The notes under the pieces are model-generated. The model did not search any database and was not told the origin of the DNA. It worked only from the letters and a program-made list of their open reading frames with translations. From Kiritimatiellia bacterium (lineage in GTDB: Bacteria; Verrucomicrobiota; Kiritimatiellia; RFP12; UBA1067), in the NCBI GenBank assembly GCA_017959645.1, contig JAGDAE010000018.1:1-16640 (forward strand): a stretch of DNA of 16,640 nucleotides, given 5' to 3'. Below, piece by piece: positions 1-8,022 of the stretch. The position numbers and the translations under genes are program-made. The stretch's first letter is position 1. Every line of letters begins with the position of its first letter.

Positions 1-417
1 ATCGCCGAGATGCGGGCGAAGAAGGAGACTGAGGCGGTGAGGGCGGTGATGCCGTCCGGCGTGACCGACGTCGCGAAAGAGGGCGATTTCTTCGTGGGAC
101 TGAACGCAGCCGGCGAGACGCTCGGCTATGCGGCGAAGGGCGTGGACGCGAAGGGTTACGGCGGCGACATCGAGTTGATGGTCGGGTTCGAGAAAGACCG
201 CAGAACGGTCGTGTGCTACCGCACTCTGGCGGCGGCCGAAACGCCGGGACTCGGAATGAAGCTGAAGACGAAAGAGTTTTCGGGCCAGTTCGAGGGCAGA
301 AAGGCCGGTTCGCTCAAGGTCGCGAAAGACGGCGGCGACATAACGGCGATAACGTCGGCGACCATAACTTCGCGCGCGGTCTGCCGGGCGATCGAAAACG
401 CCGCGGCCAAACTCTGA
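1..417 (+). CDS. rnfG: RnfG-like FMN-binding subunit, 3' part
   Basis: This is the C-terminal 138 residues of an RnfG/NqrC-type protein, a subunit of membrane ion-pumping ferredoxin:NAD oxidoreductases that carries covalently bound FMN on the outer face of the membrane. The frame is open to base 1 (Ile-Ala-Glu before the first ATG at 10), so the gene starts upstream and the usual single N-terminal membrane helix is missing from the window. Visible family marks are a TPGLG motif at about residues 81-85 of the visible part and the flavinylation-type motif ITSATITSRAV near the C-terminus, with T121 the expected FMN acceptor. The usual Gly before Ala-Thr is Ser, and the upstream Asp position is Thr. 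It ends in TGATG, sharing one base with the next gene. In many rnf operons rnfE or rnfA follows; here an acyltransferase does. A stand-alone FMN-binding protein is the alternative. Confidence 0.8.
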   Translation: MAEMRAKKETEAVRAVMPSGVTDVAKEGDFFVGLNAAGETLGYAAKGVDAKGYGGDIELMVGFEKDRRTVVCYRTLAAAETPGLGMKLKTKEFSGQFEGRKAGSLKVAKDGGDITAITSATITSRAVCRAIENAAAKL

Positions 418-1337
418 TGGCGAAGAAATCGGCATTGGCCGAAAATCTCGAATACTGCGCACTGAGGACGTTCTGCGCGCTGGCGAACGCGATTCCCTAC
501 CGCGTCGCGATCGCGCTTGCGGACGCGATCGGCTTTATCGCCACGGACGTCGCCGGGCTCCACCGCCGCCGCACTCTTGAGCGGCTGAGGTCGGTTTTCC
601 CGGACCGCGGCAGGCGGGAACTCGGAAGGATCTCCCGGCGCAGTTTCGCGAATCTCCTCGAGAACGGAGTGGAGATGATGCGCGCGCACCGTTTCGACCG
701 CGAATGGATGGATCGCCACGTCGTCGACGGCAAGCTCTACAAAGACCGCCTCCAGAAGTATGTCGACGAGGGCAAGGGCGTGGTCATAATGGTTCCTCAT
801 TCGGGAAACTGGTACATGGCGGCGTGGTCGATGGCGAAATACGGCCTCAAACTGTTCTCCATCGCCGCGAAGCAGCGCAACTCCAAGATCGACGCGTGGA
901 TGAAGCGGCAGTACGGCGACATCGAGGTTCTCGAGCGCGGAAGCGCCCGGACGCTCGTCGACATACGCCGCAAGCTCGAATCGGGCCGGGCGTTTGCGAT
1001 ACTGCCCGATCTGCGCGCACCGGCGGAAGACGTCGAGGTGGATTTTCTCGGCGGCAAAGCGAACGTATCGCACGCAGGGGCGATGTTTGCGGTAAGATCA
1101 GGTTCGCCGATCGTGGTCGCGATGATGCGCCGCGAATGCGGCCGGCACGTGTTCGACCATATCGGCACGCTGCGCCCCGACCCGTCGGCGGCGGATCGGC
1201 GGGCCGAGGCCGAACGCCTCACCAAAGCGGCGATGGCGATGCTCGACGAAAGGATCAGGAAATATCCCGAACAGTGGTTTTGGTACAACAAACGCTGGAT
1301 TCTCCAGCCCGTGAAAGCGAAAGGAAAGAAGAAATGA
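417..1337 (+). CDS. LpxL/HtrB-family lipid A acyltransferase-like protein
   Basis: The 306-residue protein has the layout of the lysophospholipid/lipid A acyltransferase family, inner-membrane enzymes that add secondary acyl chains to lipid A using acyl-ACP. Seen in the sequence are a hydrophobic N-terminal region (about residues 20-46), the block PHSGNWY around H128, LPDLRAP at about 197-203 followed by VDFLGG, and a C-terminal PEQWFWYNKRW (284-294) that matches the typical family ending. The family uses an HX4(D/E) dyad; here the acid position is Y133, so activity or mechanism may differ. The DQ motif of close relatives reads DL. The start ATG at 417 overlaps the preceding stop by one base, and it was chosen over an upstream in-frame codon at 213 that lies inside rnfG. 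The stop overlaps the next start by four bases. A phospholipid or glycolipid acyltransferase is an alternative; family assignment is firm, substrate is not. Confidence 0.85.
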   Translation: MAKKSALAENLEYCALRTFCALANAIPYRVAIALADAIGFIATDVAGLHRRRTLERLRSVFPDRGRRELGRISRRSFANLLENGVEMMRAHRFDREWMDRHVVDGKLYKDRLQKYVDEGKGVVIMVPHSGNWYMAAWSMAKYGLKLFSIAAKQRNSKIDAWMKRQYGDIEVLERGSARTLVDIRRKLESGRAFAILPDLRAPAEDVEVDFLGGKANVSHAGAMFAVRSGSPIVVAMMRRECGRHVFDHIGTLRPDPSAADRRAEAERLTKAAMAMLDERIRKYPEQWFWYNKRWILQPVKAKGKKK

Positions 1338-2671
1338 ACCATGCCGAAGCGCAGAAGATGCTGCACAGATGCGGACAGGACCATGTTCTCGCCTGCTGGG
1401 ACAGTCTCGACAAGGCCGGGCGCAAGGCGCTGCTCGGGCAGATAGCGTCCATCGAGCCGGAAAACGTCGCCAGATGCGCTGCGGCTCTCGCGGCAGGCGC
1501 GCAGATTCCCGACAGCTCGAAGGGGAAAGCTCCCAAAGTGGCCGAGCTCAAAGGCGCGAAACTGAGGGCGGCGATCGCGGCCGGGGAGAAGGAGCTCGAC
1601 GAAGGCAGGGTGGGCGTGATTCTCGTCGCCGGCGGCCAGGGCTCGCGCCTCGGATTCGACGGGCCGAAGGGGTGCTATCCGATCGGACCGATCACCGACG
1701 CTCCGCTTTTCTACTTCCATGCGCGCAAGGTTCTCGCGAGGACGGTGCGCCACGGCGCGCCGGTTCCGCTCTACATAATGACGTCCGAAGCCAACAACGC
1801 CGACACGGTGCGCTGTTTCGAAGAGCATGGCTATTTCGGGCTCGATCCGGACGATGTGTTCTTCTTCGTGCAGGGGATGTGGCCGGGGATGGACAAGGAC
1901 GGGAAGATAATCCTCGATTCGCCGGGGCACGTCTTCATGTCCCCAGACGGACACGGCGGGCTTCTGGCGGCGCTCAAGCGTTCCGGCGCGCTCGCCGACA
2001 TGAAGAAGCGGGGGATACGGTCGCTGTTCTTCTTTCAGGTCGACAATCCGCTTGTCGAGGTGGCGGATCCGGCGTTCATCGGCTACCATGTGACGGAAAA
2101 GAGCGAATACACGCTCAAGCTCTGCGAGAAGCGCGATCCGTTCGAGAAAGTCGGGGTTCCCATGAAATTCGGCGGCGGCTACCGCATGGTCGAATACACC
2201 GAGATGACGCCGGAACAGTGCAGGCGCAAGGGGGCCGGCGGCAAACTGTACTTCCGCTACGGCTCGCCGGCGATACACGTCTTCGACCGCGAATTTCTCG
2301 AGCGCGAAGCGGACAAGGACATGCCGATACATCTTGCGTTCAAGAAGATACCGTTCCTCGGCGATGATGGCCGTACCGTGAAGCCGCAGGAGCCGAACGG
2401 ATACAAATTCGAGAAGTTCATATTCGACATTTTGCCGAACGCGAAGAAGGCGGCTTTTCTCGCATTCGAACAGTCGGAGGAATTCTCGCCGGTCAAGAAC
2501 GCCGAGGGCGCAGACAGCCCGGCCACGTGCAAGGCCGACATGCAGGCGAAATGGCGGCGCTGGATGAAGGCGGCGGGTATCGGCTACGCGGGCCCGGTAG
2601 AGATCGATCCCGCGTACGCGCTCGACGCAGAGGAACTGAAAGCGTCCGGCATCTGCCTCAACGCGGAGTGA
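1334..2671 (+). CDS. UDP-N-acetylglucosamine pyrophosphorylase-like UTP:sugar-1-phosphate uridylyltransferase
   Basis: This 445-residue protein belongs to the UDPGP family of the UAP1/AGX type, more typical of eukaryotes than the bacterial GlmU. It would condense UTP with a sugar 1-phosphate, most likely GlcNAc-1-P, to give the UDP-sugar for peptidoglycan and lipopolysaccharide. Visible motifs are the nucleotide-binding loop VAGGQGSRLG (98-107) followed by PKG (111-113), SPDGHGGL (203-210), the VDNPL metal-site segment (236-240), and EEFSPVKN near the C-terminus, equivalent to the EFSPLKN motif of UAP1. The length is in the range of bacterial members, a little shorter than human UAP1. ATG at 1334 overlaps the acyltransferase stop (ATGA), implying translational coupling. 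A UTP:glucose-1-phosphate or UTP:galactose-1-phosphate specificity cannot be excluded from sequence alone; the alpha-galactosidase next door makes a role in galactose use conceivable. Confidence 0.88.
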   Translation: MNHAEAQKMLHRCGQDHVLACWDSLDKAGRKALLGQIASIEPENVARCAAALAAGAQIPDSSKGKAPKVAELKGAKLRAAIAAGEKELDEGRVGVILVAGGQGSRLGFDGPKGCYPIGPITDAPLFYFHARKVLARTVRHGAPVPLYIMTSEANNADTVRCFEEHGYFGLDPDDVFFFVQGMWPGMDKDGKIILDSPGHVFMSPDGHGGLLAALKRSGALADMKKRGIRSLFFFQVDNPLVEVADPAFIGYHVTEKSEYTLKLCEKRDPFEKVGVPMKFGGGYRMVEYTEMTPEQCRRKGAGGKLYFRYGSPAIHVFDREFLEREADKDMPIHLAFKKIPFLGDDGRTVKPQEPNGYKFEKFIFDILPNAKKAAFLAFEQSEEFSPVKNAEGADSPATCKADMQAKWRRWMKAAGIGYAGPVEIDPAYALDAEELKASGICLNAE

Positions 2672-2676
2672 AAGGC

Positions 2677-4722
2677 ATGAGAAGCGCATTCGCAGCGGCG
2701 GTCTTCGCCGCGCTTTCGCCGGCTTTTGCGTCCGAGAAGGTGTATTTCGACGAGCTGGACCTTTCCGGAATGACATCCGGCTGGGGCGAACCGGTGAAGA
2801 ACGCGACGATCGACCGCAAGCCGTTCAACATCGCCGGGCGCGGTTTTTCCCGCGGTGTGGGAACGCACGCGCTGTCATGCGCGACGTTCAAGCTCGGAGG
2901 CGACGCGCTGTCGTTCGACGCCGACGTCGGACTCGACATGGAGACGAAGGGAATGGCGGCGTCGTACTCTGGCAGCGTGAGGTTTCGCGTGTTCGCCGAC
3001 GGGCGGCAGGTCTTCGTCTCGCCGGCGATGACGCTTTTGTCGGACGCGGTGCACGTGCACGTCGATCTGAAGGGCGTCGACGAAATCGAGCTTGTGGCAG
3101 ACGACGCAAACGACGGCGAGGGACTCGACCATGCAGATTGGTGCGATGCGTTCTTCACGATGAAGGACGGGACCCGTCCGCAGACCATAGACGAGCCGCC
3201 GCCGGAACAGCTCGGGATTCTTACCCCTCCCGAAAGCGCCGAGCCACGCATCAACGGCGCGAGGATATTCGGCGTCAGGCCTGGCCATCCGGTGATCTGG
3301 CGTCTGCCCGCGACCGGCGCGCGCCCGATGAAATTCTCCGCGTCCGGGCTGCCGGAGGGCGTGCGGTTCGACGCGGAGACCGGCATCCTTTCCGGCAGCG
3401 TAGCCAAGGCGGGCGACTACCGGATCGTCTTCCACGCCGAAAACGCGCACGGCAGGGCGAAGCGCGATTTCACTCTCGCGGTCGGCGACAGAATCGCGCT
3501 TACGCCGCCGATGGGATGGAACAGCTGGAACTGCTTCGCCGGCGAAGTGACGGCGAAAGACATCCGCGCCGCGGCGGACGCCTTCATCGCGTCCGGTCTC
3601 GCCGACCACGGCTGGAGCTACGTCAACATCGACGACTGCTGGCAGTTCGACGAAGACTTTCCCGACATGGGCGAGCTAGCGGACTACATCCATTCGAAGG
3701 GGCTCAAGGCGGGGCTCTATTCCTCGCCGGGACCGACGACCTGCGGCGGCAGGATCGGCAGCTGGGCGCGGGAATGGCTGGATGCGAAGACGTACGCGAG
3801 CTGGGGTTACGACTATCTGAAATACGACTGGTGCTCGTACGATTCGGTCGCGGTCGGCGAAAACGGTCTCGACCGTCTCATGCTGCCGTACATGCTGATG
3901 GGCGAGGCGTTGGCGGCGCAGAACCGCGACATCGTCTATTCGCTCTGCCAGTACGGCATCGGCGGCGTCGCGACGTGGGGCGCGCGCGCCGGCGGCAATG
4001 CATGGCGCACGACATACGACATCGTCGATACTTGGCCGTCCGTTCGCGGAATTCTTTCGCGCCAGGCGGAACTCTGGCCGTTTGCCGGTCCTGGCGGATG
4101 GAACGATCCCGACATGCTTGTCGTCGGCACGCTCGGCTGGGGCGAGCCCAAACCGACGCGGCTGACCCCGAACGAACAGTACACGCACGTTTCGATGTGG
4201 GCGATCGCTTGCGCGCCGCTGCTTATAGGATGCGACCTGTCGAAGCTGGACGATTTCACCCGTTCGCTCCTGTGCAACGACGAAGTGATCGAGACGAATC
4301 AGGATCCTCTCGGCGCGGCGGCGGCGATCGTGGCGAAGGGGCCCCGCGCGGAGATATGGGCGAAACCGATGGGAGACGGCTCGATCGTCTTCGCGATGTT
4401 CAACACCTTCAGGCGCCCGGTCGGAATCACGATCGAGTTTTCCGCGCTCGGCATGGAGGGGAAGTGGGCGGTGCGCGATCTCTGGAGCCAGGAGGATCTC
4501 GGGATATTCTCCAACAATTTTACGTCCGACACTCTGGCGCACGCGACCCGGCTCGTGCGGCTGCGTCCGGTCGAAGGCGGCCGCATGCGCGAGGGTTTCG
4601 GCGACATTCGCATGAATTCGGTCTACAGCAGGTTCGAGGCGGTGCGGCCGGTGGGCAAGCCCGGCTATTCGGCGCCGGAGCGGCTGCCATGCGCGGACTG
4701 TCCGAAACTTCGCAGGCACTGA
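2677..4722 (+). CDS. Secreted NPCBM-GH27 alpha-galactosidase
   Basis: The 681-residue exported glycoside hydrolase should release terminal alpha-galactose from oligo- or polysaccharides in the periplasm or outside the cell. Residues 1-18 form a short Sec signal peptide with an Ala-Phe-Ala cleavage site. Residues about 20-165 resemble the NPCBM carbohydrate-binding module, about 185-270 a putative Ig-like (He_PIG) module with the LPEGVRFDAETGILSG pattern, and about 275-540 the GH27 barrel starting PPMGWNSWN. The nucleophile is D384 in YLKYDWC and the acid/base should be D448 in WRTTYD. A beta-sandwich follows to about 635, then a 45-residue tail with a CADC motif. ATG at 2677 was preferred because GGAG lies 8 bases upstream; GTG at 2668, overlapping the previous stop, would add three residues. 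GH27 also includes N-acetylgalactosaminidases and arabinopyranosidases, so exact substrate is open. Confidence 0.9.
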   Translation: MRSAFAAAVFAALSPAFASEKVYFDELDLSGMTSGWGEPVKNATIDRKPFNIAGRGFSRGVGTHALSCATFKLGGDALSFDADVGLDMETKGMAASYSGSVRFRVFADGRQVFVSPAMTLLSDAVHVHVDLKGVDEIELVADDANDGEGLDHADWCDAFFTMKDGTRPQTIDEPPPEQLGILTPPESAEPRINGARIFGVRPGHPVIWRLPATGARPMKFSASGLPEGVRFDAETGILSGSVAKAGDYRIVFHAENAHGRAKRDFTLAVGDRIALTPPMGWNSWNCFAGEVTAKDIRAAADAFIASGLADHGWSYVNIDDCWQFDEDFPDMGELADYIHSKGLKAGLYSSPGPTTCGGRIGSWAREWLDAKTYASWGYDYLKYDWCSYDSVAVGENGLDRLMLPYMLMGEALAAQNRDIVYSLCQYGIGGVATWGARAGGNAWRTTYDIVDTWPSVRGILSRQAELWPFAGPGGWNDPDMLVVGTLGWGEPKPTRLTPNEQYTHVSMWAIACAPLLIGCDLSKLDDFTRSLLCNDEVIETNQDPLGAAAAIVAKGPRAEIWAKPMGDGSIVFAMFNTFRRPVGITIEFSALGMEGKWAVRDLWSQEDLGIFSNNFTSDTLAHATRLVRLRPVEGGRMREGFGDIRMNSVYSRFEAVRPVGKPGYSAPERLPCADCPKLRRH

Positions 4723-4723
4723 C

Positions 4724-5368
4724 ATGAACGAGATGTTCGGATATGGGTTTTCCGACGCGCGTCTGCTCGACGAGGCTCTGACGACGCCTTCGTACCGGCA
4801 CGACTATCCAGACGCGAAAGACAATCAGCGGCTGGAGTTTCTCGGCGATTCCGTGCTCGGGTTCATCGCGGCGGTGCGTCTGTACGGCGGGCATCCAAGC
4901 GAGAAGGAGGGCGAGCTGACAGTCCGTCGTGCGCACATGGTCTCGGCGTCCGCCCTCTGCGCGGCGGCGGCGAAGCACGGTTTCGCGGCGAAGCTCAAGC
5001 GCAACCGTTGCGCCGGGGAGCTGCCGGACGATTCGAAGATAATCGCCGACGCGGTGGAGGCGGTCGTCGGCGCGGCGTACATCGACGGCGGCACGGCGGC
5101 GGCGGAGAAGATCTTCGATTCGCTCGGGCTGATGGAGTACGCGAAGGAATCCGGCTGGAACGGCAACCCGAAAGGCGAGCTGCAAGTGCGCTGCCAGGCG
5201 CGCGGCGTCATGCCGTCATACGAGCTCGTCCATGTCGCCGGCAAGGCCCACGAGCCGGTATTCACCGTAAAAGTGTCCGTCGCCGGCGTCGGCTCGGCCG
5301 TCGCGTCCGCCGGCAGCCGCAAGAAAGCAGATTCCCTCGCCGCGGCGCAGATGCTGGAGAAACTATGA
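4724..5368 (+). CDS. rnc: Ribonuclease III
   Basis: A 214-residue double-strand-specific endoribonuclease that processes rRNA precursors and regulatory RNA duplexes. The nuclease domain occupies about residues 4-138 with the signature NQRLEFLGDSVLGF (34-47). The four acidic metal ligands expected from the family are present as E38, D42, D109 and E112. A double-stranded RNA-binding domain fills about 148-214, beginning at NPKGELQ and ending ADSLAAAQMLEKL. The length is slightly short for the family, usually about 220-230, because the extreme N-terminus is trimmed. The start is one base after the GH27 stop, with no strong Shine-Dalgarno, so translation may depend on coupling. The stop overlaps the GH31 start (ATGA). 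Sitting between two glycosidase genes, it shows that the operon is not functionally uniform. Confidence 0.96.
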   Translation: MNEMFGYGFSDARLLDEALTTPSYRHDYPDAKDNQRLEFLGDSVLGFIAAVRLYGGHPSEKEGELTVRRAHMVSASALCAAAAKHGFAAKLKRNRCAGELPDDSKIIADAVEAVVGAAYIDGGTAAAEKIFDSLGLMEYAKESGWNGNPKGELQVRCQARGVMPSYELVHVAGKAHEPVFTVKVSVAGVGSAVASAGSRKKADSLAAAQMLEKL

Positions 5369-6951
5369 GCCCGCTGGCGATGTTGCTTGCCGCGAGCGTG
5401 CTTACGCTCGGCGATCCGGACGAGAAATGGTGGGGCACGTTCGTCTCGAACGGCTGGTCGCAGCCGTATTGCGATTCGGAGCCGTACGATCTTGAGAAGG
5501 TGAATTTCGGCTGCGCTACCGCGTCGTTGCTCGTGTCCAGCGAGGGGCGTTACGTCTGGGGTAGCCGTCCGTACGTACTTTCGGCGTCGAACGGGGTCGT
5601 GACGCTGGAATCGAAATACGAGGATCTGCGCGTCGTGAAGGCGGGCGACACGCTGAAGGACGCCTTTCTCGCCGCGGCACGGCTGCATTTCCCTTCCGAC
5701 GGCAGGATGCCACCGCGCGAATTTTTCGAAGAACCGCAGTTCAACAGCTATATCGAGACGTGCGTGAGCGGCGGCGGACAGGCCGGCGTCGAGCGGTATA
5801 TTGCCGATCTCGACGCGTCGGGATTCCCGTGCGGAGTGTTCATGATCGACGCCGGATGGGAGCCGTGCCTCGGTGTTTTCGAGTTCAACGGACGCTTTCC
5901 GGCCCCGAAACGCCTTTTCGGCACGATACGCGAACGCGGCTGGAAATCGCTCGTCTGGGCTTCGCATTTCGTTTCGCCCGACAACGGCGTCTTCGGGCGG
6001 TTGCGGTACGAGCCGCATTTCGGCGGCCTCGACCTGCTTTGCCACCGCAAGGCCGACAGCCAGCCGGCGATAGTCAGATGGTGGGCGGGCGCGAGCGCGG
6101 TCTTTGATCTGACCAACCCCGCCGGCTACAGGTATTTCGCGGACGCACTCACCGGTTTCACGCGCAGATACGGCATCGACGGCATCAAGTTCGACGCCGG
6201 CGACCAGCCGATAATGTACGCCGACGGGGATATCAGATTCCACGACGAGGGGCAGCTTTCGGTGGACTACATCGAAAAATACGGACGCCTCGCGGCGGAG
6301 AATTTCGAGTACAACGAGATACGCAGCGCCTACAACTGCGGCGGGCTTCCGCTCGTTCTTCGGCTGATCGACAAACGGCACACTTGGGACGAGCTGCGCA
6401 AAGTGATTCCAGAAATCGTCGCGGCGGGGCTTTGCGGCTACCGTTTCGCGGTAGGGGACATGATAGGCGGCGGTGACATGTGGAGCTTCGTCCCCGGCTA
6501 TTCCGTCGACGAAAGGCTTTTCGTGCGCTCCTGCCAGGTGCAGGCGCTGATGCCGATGATGCAGTTCTCGCTCGCTCCGTGGCGGGTGCTGTCGGCGGAA
6601 AACTGCGCAATCTGCCGCGACATGGCGAAGTTGCACGTCGAATTCGCCCCGTACATCCTCGAGCTGGCGGCGGAATGCGCAAAGAGCGGCGAGCCGATGG
6701 TGCGGGCGATGGAATACGCCTTTCCCCGCCAGGGTTTCGCTCGCCGCATGCAGCAGTTCATGCTCGGCGACAGATATCTCGTCGCGCCGGTGACGGACGA
6801 GGACGATTCGGTCACGGTCGAACTGCCGGCGGGCGAATGGACGGACGATCTCGGCGTCGTGCATGACGGGCCGAAGACCATCCGTCTCGAAAACGTGCCG
6901 CTTTCACGTCTGCCGCGTTTCCGTCGCGAAGGCATGGACGAGGGGCGGTGA
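5365..6951 (+). CDS. GH31-family glycoside hydrolase
   Basis: The 528-residue protein is a retaining alpha-glycosidase of family GH31. The nucleophile is predicted to be D277 in GIDGIKFDAGD (270-280) and the acid/base D365 in the AVGDMIGGG segment (362-370). MIDAGWE at about 160-166, a C-terminal beta-sandwich and RYLVAPV (470-476) are further GH31 hallmarks. The KFDAG form of the nucleophile motif resembles the MYORG-like branch that contains alpha-galactosidases, rather than classical alpha-glucosidases with a WLDMNE motif, so an alpha-galactosidase-like activity is plausible and would complement the GH27 upstream. The N-terminus (MSPLAMLLAASVLTLG) looks like a weak signal peptide lacking a positive n-region, so location is uncertain. 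ATG at 5365 overlaps the rnc stop; the stop overlaps the next start. Substrate is inference only. Confidence 0.85.
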   Translation: MSPLAMLLAASVLTLGDPDEKWWGTFVSNGWSQPYCDSEPYDLEKVNFGCATASLLVSSEGRYVWGSRPYVLSASNGVVTLESKYEDLRVVKAGDTLKDAFLAAARLHFPSDGRMPPREFFEEPQFNSYIETCVSGGGQAGVERYIADLDASGFPCGVFMIDAGWEPCLGVFEFNGRFPAPKRLFGTIRERGWKSLVWASHFVSPDNGVFGRLRYEPHFGGLDLLCHRKADSQPAIVRWWAGASAVFDLTNPAGYRYFADALTGFTRRYGIDGIKFDAGDQPIMYADGDIRFHDEGQLSVDYIEKYGRLAAENFEYNEIRSAYNCGGLPLVLRLIDKRHTWDELRKVIPEIVAAGLCGYRFAVGDMIGGGDMWSFVPGYSVDERLFVRSCQVQALMPMMQFSLAPWRVLSAENCAICRDMAKLHVEFAPYILELAAECAKSGEPMVRAMEYAFPRQGFARRMQQFMLGDRYLVAPVTDEDDSVTVELPAGEWTDDLGVVHDGPKTIRLENVPLSRLPRFRREGMDEGR

Positions 6952-7595
6952 TGTCCGGCGCGGCGCTTGCGGTGCTCTACGAAGACGAAGATGTCATCGT
7001 GGTCGACAAGCCGTCCGGCCGCATCGTGCACCCCGCGCCCGGCCACGCCGACGGCGCATTGTCGTCCGAGCTTGTCGCACGCTATCCGGAAATGGCTTCG
7101 GTCGGCAGCGCGGAGCGTCCCGGCGTCGTTCACCGCCTCGACATCGAGACGAGCGGCGTGATGGTTTTCGCACGCACCAGACGCGCCTACCTCGCGCTGA
7201 GGCGCGCATTTGAGTCTCATTGCGGCGTCGTCAAGAAATATCTCGCCGTGGTGCACGGCGTCCCGCGCGAAAAGAGCGGAACTGTCGCGACGCCGGTCGG
7301 CGGCCGGCGCGCGGTCTCGCACTGGACGCTTCTGCGTCGCAGCGTCGGGGTTTCGATGCTCGAGTTCGAGATTGAAACCGGCCGCACCCACCAGATACGC
7401 ATCCACGCCGCCTCGATGGGCCACCCGGTTGTCGGGGACGCGATATACGGCGACGCGGCGAAAGACCGCTCGCTCCAGCGCCGCCCCGGCCGTTTGCTGC
7501 TGCACGCGGTGGAATTGGCGTTTCCCCATCCCGCCACGGGGCGCACGATGGTCTTCGCATCGCCGCCGCCGCCGGAAATTCTCGCGCCGCGCTGA
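6951..7595 (+). CDS. RluA-family RNA pseudouridine synthase without S4 domain
   Basis: This 214-residue enzyme converts specific uridines in rRNA or tRNA to pseudouridine. The catalytic motif HRLDIETSG lies at 61-69 with nucleophile D64. GRTHQIRIHAAS, HPVVGDAIYG and LLLHAVELAFPHP further on match the RluA/RluC/RluD group. There is no room for the N-terminal S4 RNA-binding domain that RluC and RluD carry, so it is closer in layout to RluA. ATG at 6951 shares its A with the stop of the GH31 gene (TGATG), and a GAGGGG purine run upstream provides a ribosome site; an in-frame GTG at 6948 is a less likely start. It is the last gene before the hairpin and promoter at 7597-7634, so it probably ends the first transcription unit. 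The target position in RNA cannot be told from sequence. Confidence 0.92.
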   Translation: MSGAALAVLYEDEDVIVVDKPSGRIVHPAPGHADGALSSELVARYPEMASVGSAERPGVVHRLDIETSGVMVFARTRRAYLALRRAFESHCGVVKKYLAVVHGVPREKSGTVATPVGGRRAVSHWTLLRRSVGVSMLEFEIETGRTHQIRIHAASMGHPVVGDAIYGDAAKDRSLQRRPGRLLLHAVELAFPHPATGRTMVFASPPPPEILAPR

Positions 7596-7596
7596 C

Positions 7597-7615
7597 GCGC
7601 ACGCTTGACGTGTGC
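7597..7615 (+). other. Hairpin in the gap after the pseudouridine synthase
   Basis: GCGCACG (7597-7603) can pair with CGTGTGC (7609-7615) across a five-base loop, with one G-U pair in RNA. There is no T-run after it, so it is at best an atypical terminator; it overlaps the -35 box of the following promoter and could instead be an operator-like site. Confidence 0.35.
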
Positions 7616-7634
7616 GGACGCAGTTTGATAAAAT
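7605..7634 (+). promoter_or_regulatory. Sigma70-type promoter for the membrane protein-lar operon
   Basis: TTGACG (7605-7610) and TAAAAT (7629-7634) are separated by 18 bases, close to the sigma70 consensus and striking in this GC-rich background. It sits in the only spacious gap between coding regions before 16055, 31 bases upstream of the next ATG. It should start the transcription unit running from 7666, possibly through to 16054, because no later gap exceeds 30 bases. Confidence 0.65.
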
Positions 7635-7650
7635 AGCGTTTGGTTCGAAT

Positions 7651-7658
7651 AAGGAGGA
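7651..7658 (+). promoter_or_regulatory. Strong Shine-Dalgarno site
   Basis: AAGGAGGA ends 7 bases before the ATG at 7666. It fixes the start of the small membrane protein at 7666 rather than at an in-frame codon 54 bases earlier, and is the best ribosome site in the window. Confidence 0.8.
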
Positions 7659-7665
7659 ATCGCAA

Positions 7666-8022
7666 ATGGCATGTTTCACAGTTCCGCTGGCGACCGCCGT
7701 CGCAGTGTCCGCCGCCGGCAAGACTCTGCCCGAAAAGGCGAAGCGCAACCCGTTCGTTGCGCGTCTCGGTTGGTTGGCCGGCATGTTGTCCGGGGGCAGC
7801 TTCCTGCTCGCGGTCGAGCACGTTTGGCACGGAGAAATCGTTCCGCATCCGCCGTTCCTGTCTGCATTCTCCCAAGGCCCCGAAGCGGTCGAAGGAATGT
7901 TGCGCGAGATGGCGACGCGCGGAACGGCGATGGCGGTACTGTCCGTCGCCGTCTGGGTCGCTATGGTGGCGGTATCCTGCGCTATGGATAAGAAGAAAGA
8001 GTCCGCGCCATGTGCGAGCTGA
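7666..8022 (+). CDS. Small conserved-looking membrane protein, function unknown
   Basis: The 118-residue protein begins MACFTVPLATAVAV, has a probable membrane helix at about 34-50 and a second at about 87-105, and ends in a short polar tail (DKKKESAPCAS). Between the helices is a compact cluster of possible metal ligands, EHVWHGE (51-57) and H61. From memory it resembles a family of small hypothetical proteins in anaerobes with the same MACF-VP start and EHVWHGE segment, but I cannot name a characterised member. It is the first gene after the promoter at 7605 and is coupled to another membrane protein and larBC by overlaps. The histidines and this neighbourhood permit a guess at a nickel- or cofactor-related role, which is inference only. 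The gene itself is well supported by its strong ribosome site. Confidence 0.75.
   Translation: MACFTVPLATAVAVSAAGKTLPEKAKRNPFVARLGWLAGMLSGGSFLLAVEHVWHGEIVPHPPFLSAFSQGPEAVEGMLREMATRGTAMAVLSVAVWVAMVAVSCAMDKKKESAPCAS

Noticed and set aside
2668..2676. GTG start for the alpha-galactosidase
   Set aside because: It would overlap the previous stop as GTGA, which is plausible, but the ATG at 2677 has a well-placed GGAG and gives a more normal signal peptide.
797..2776. 659-codon open frame on the - strand
   Set aside because: It lies antisense to the acyltransferase, the uridylyltransferase and the GH27 start, is rich in Arg with no family resemblance, and is the usual result of high GC at third positions.
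4825..6864. 679-codon open frame on the - strand
   Set aside because: Antisense to rnc and the GH31, both of which have intact catalytic motifs; no domain seen in the shadow.
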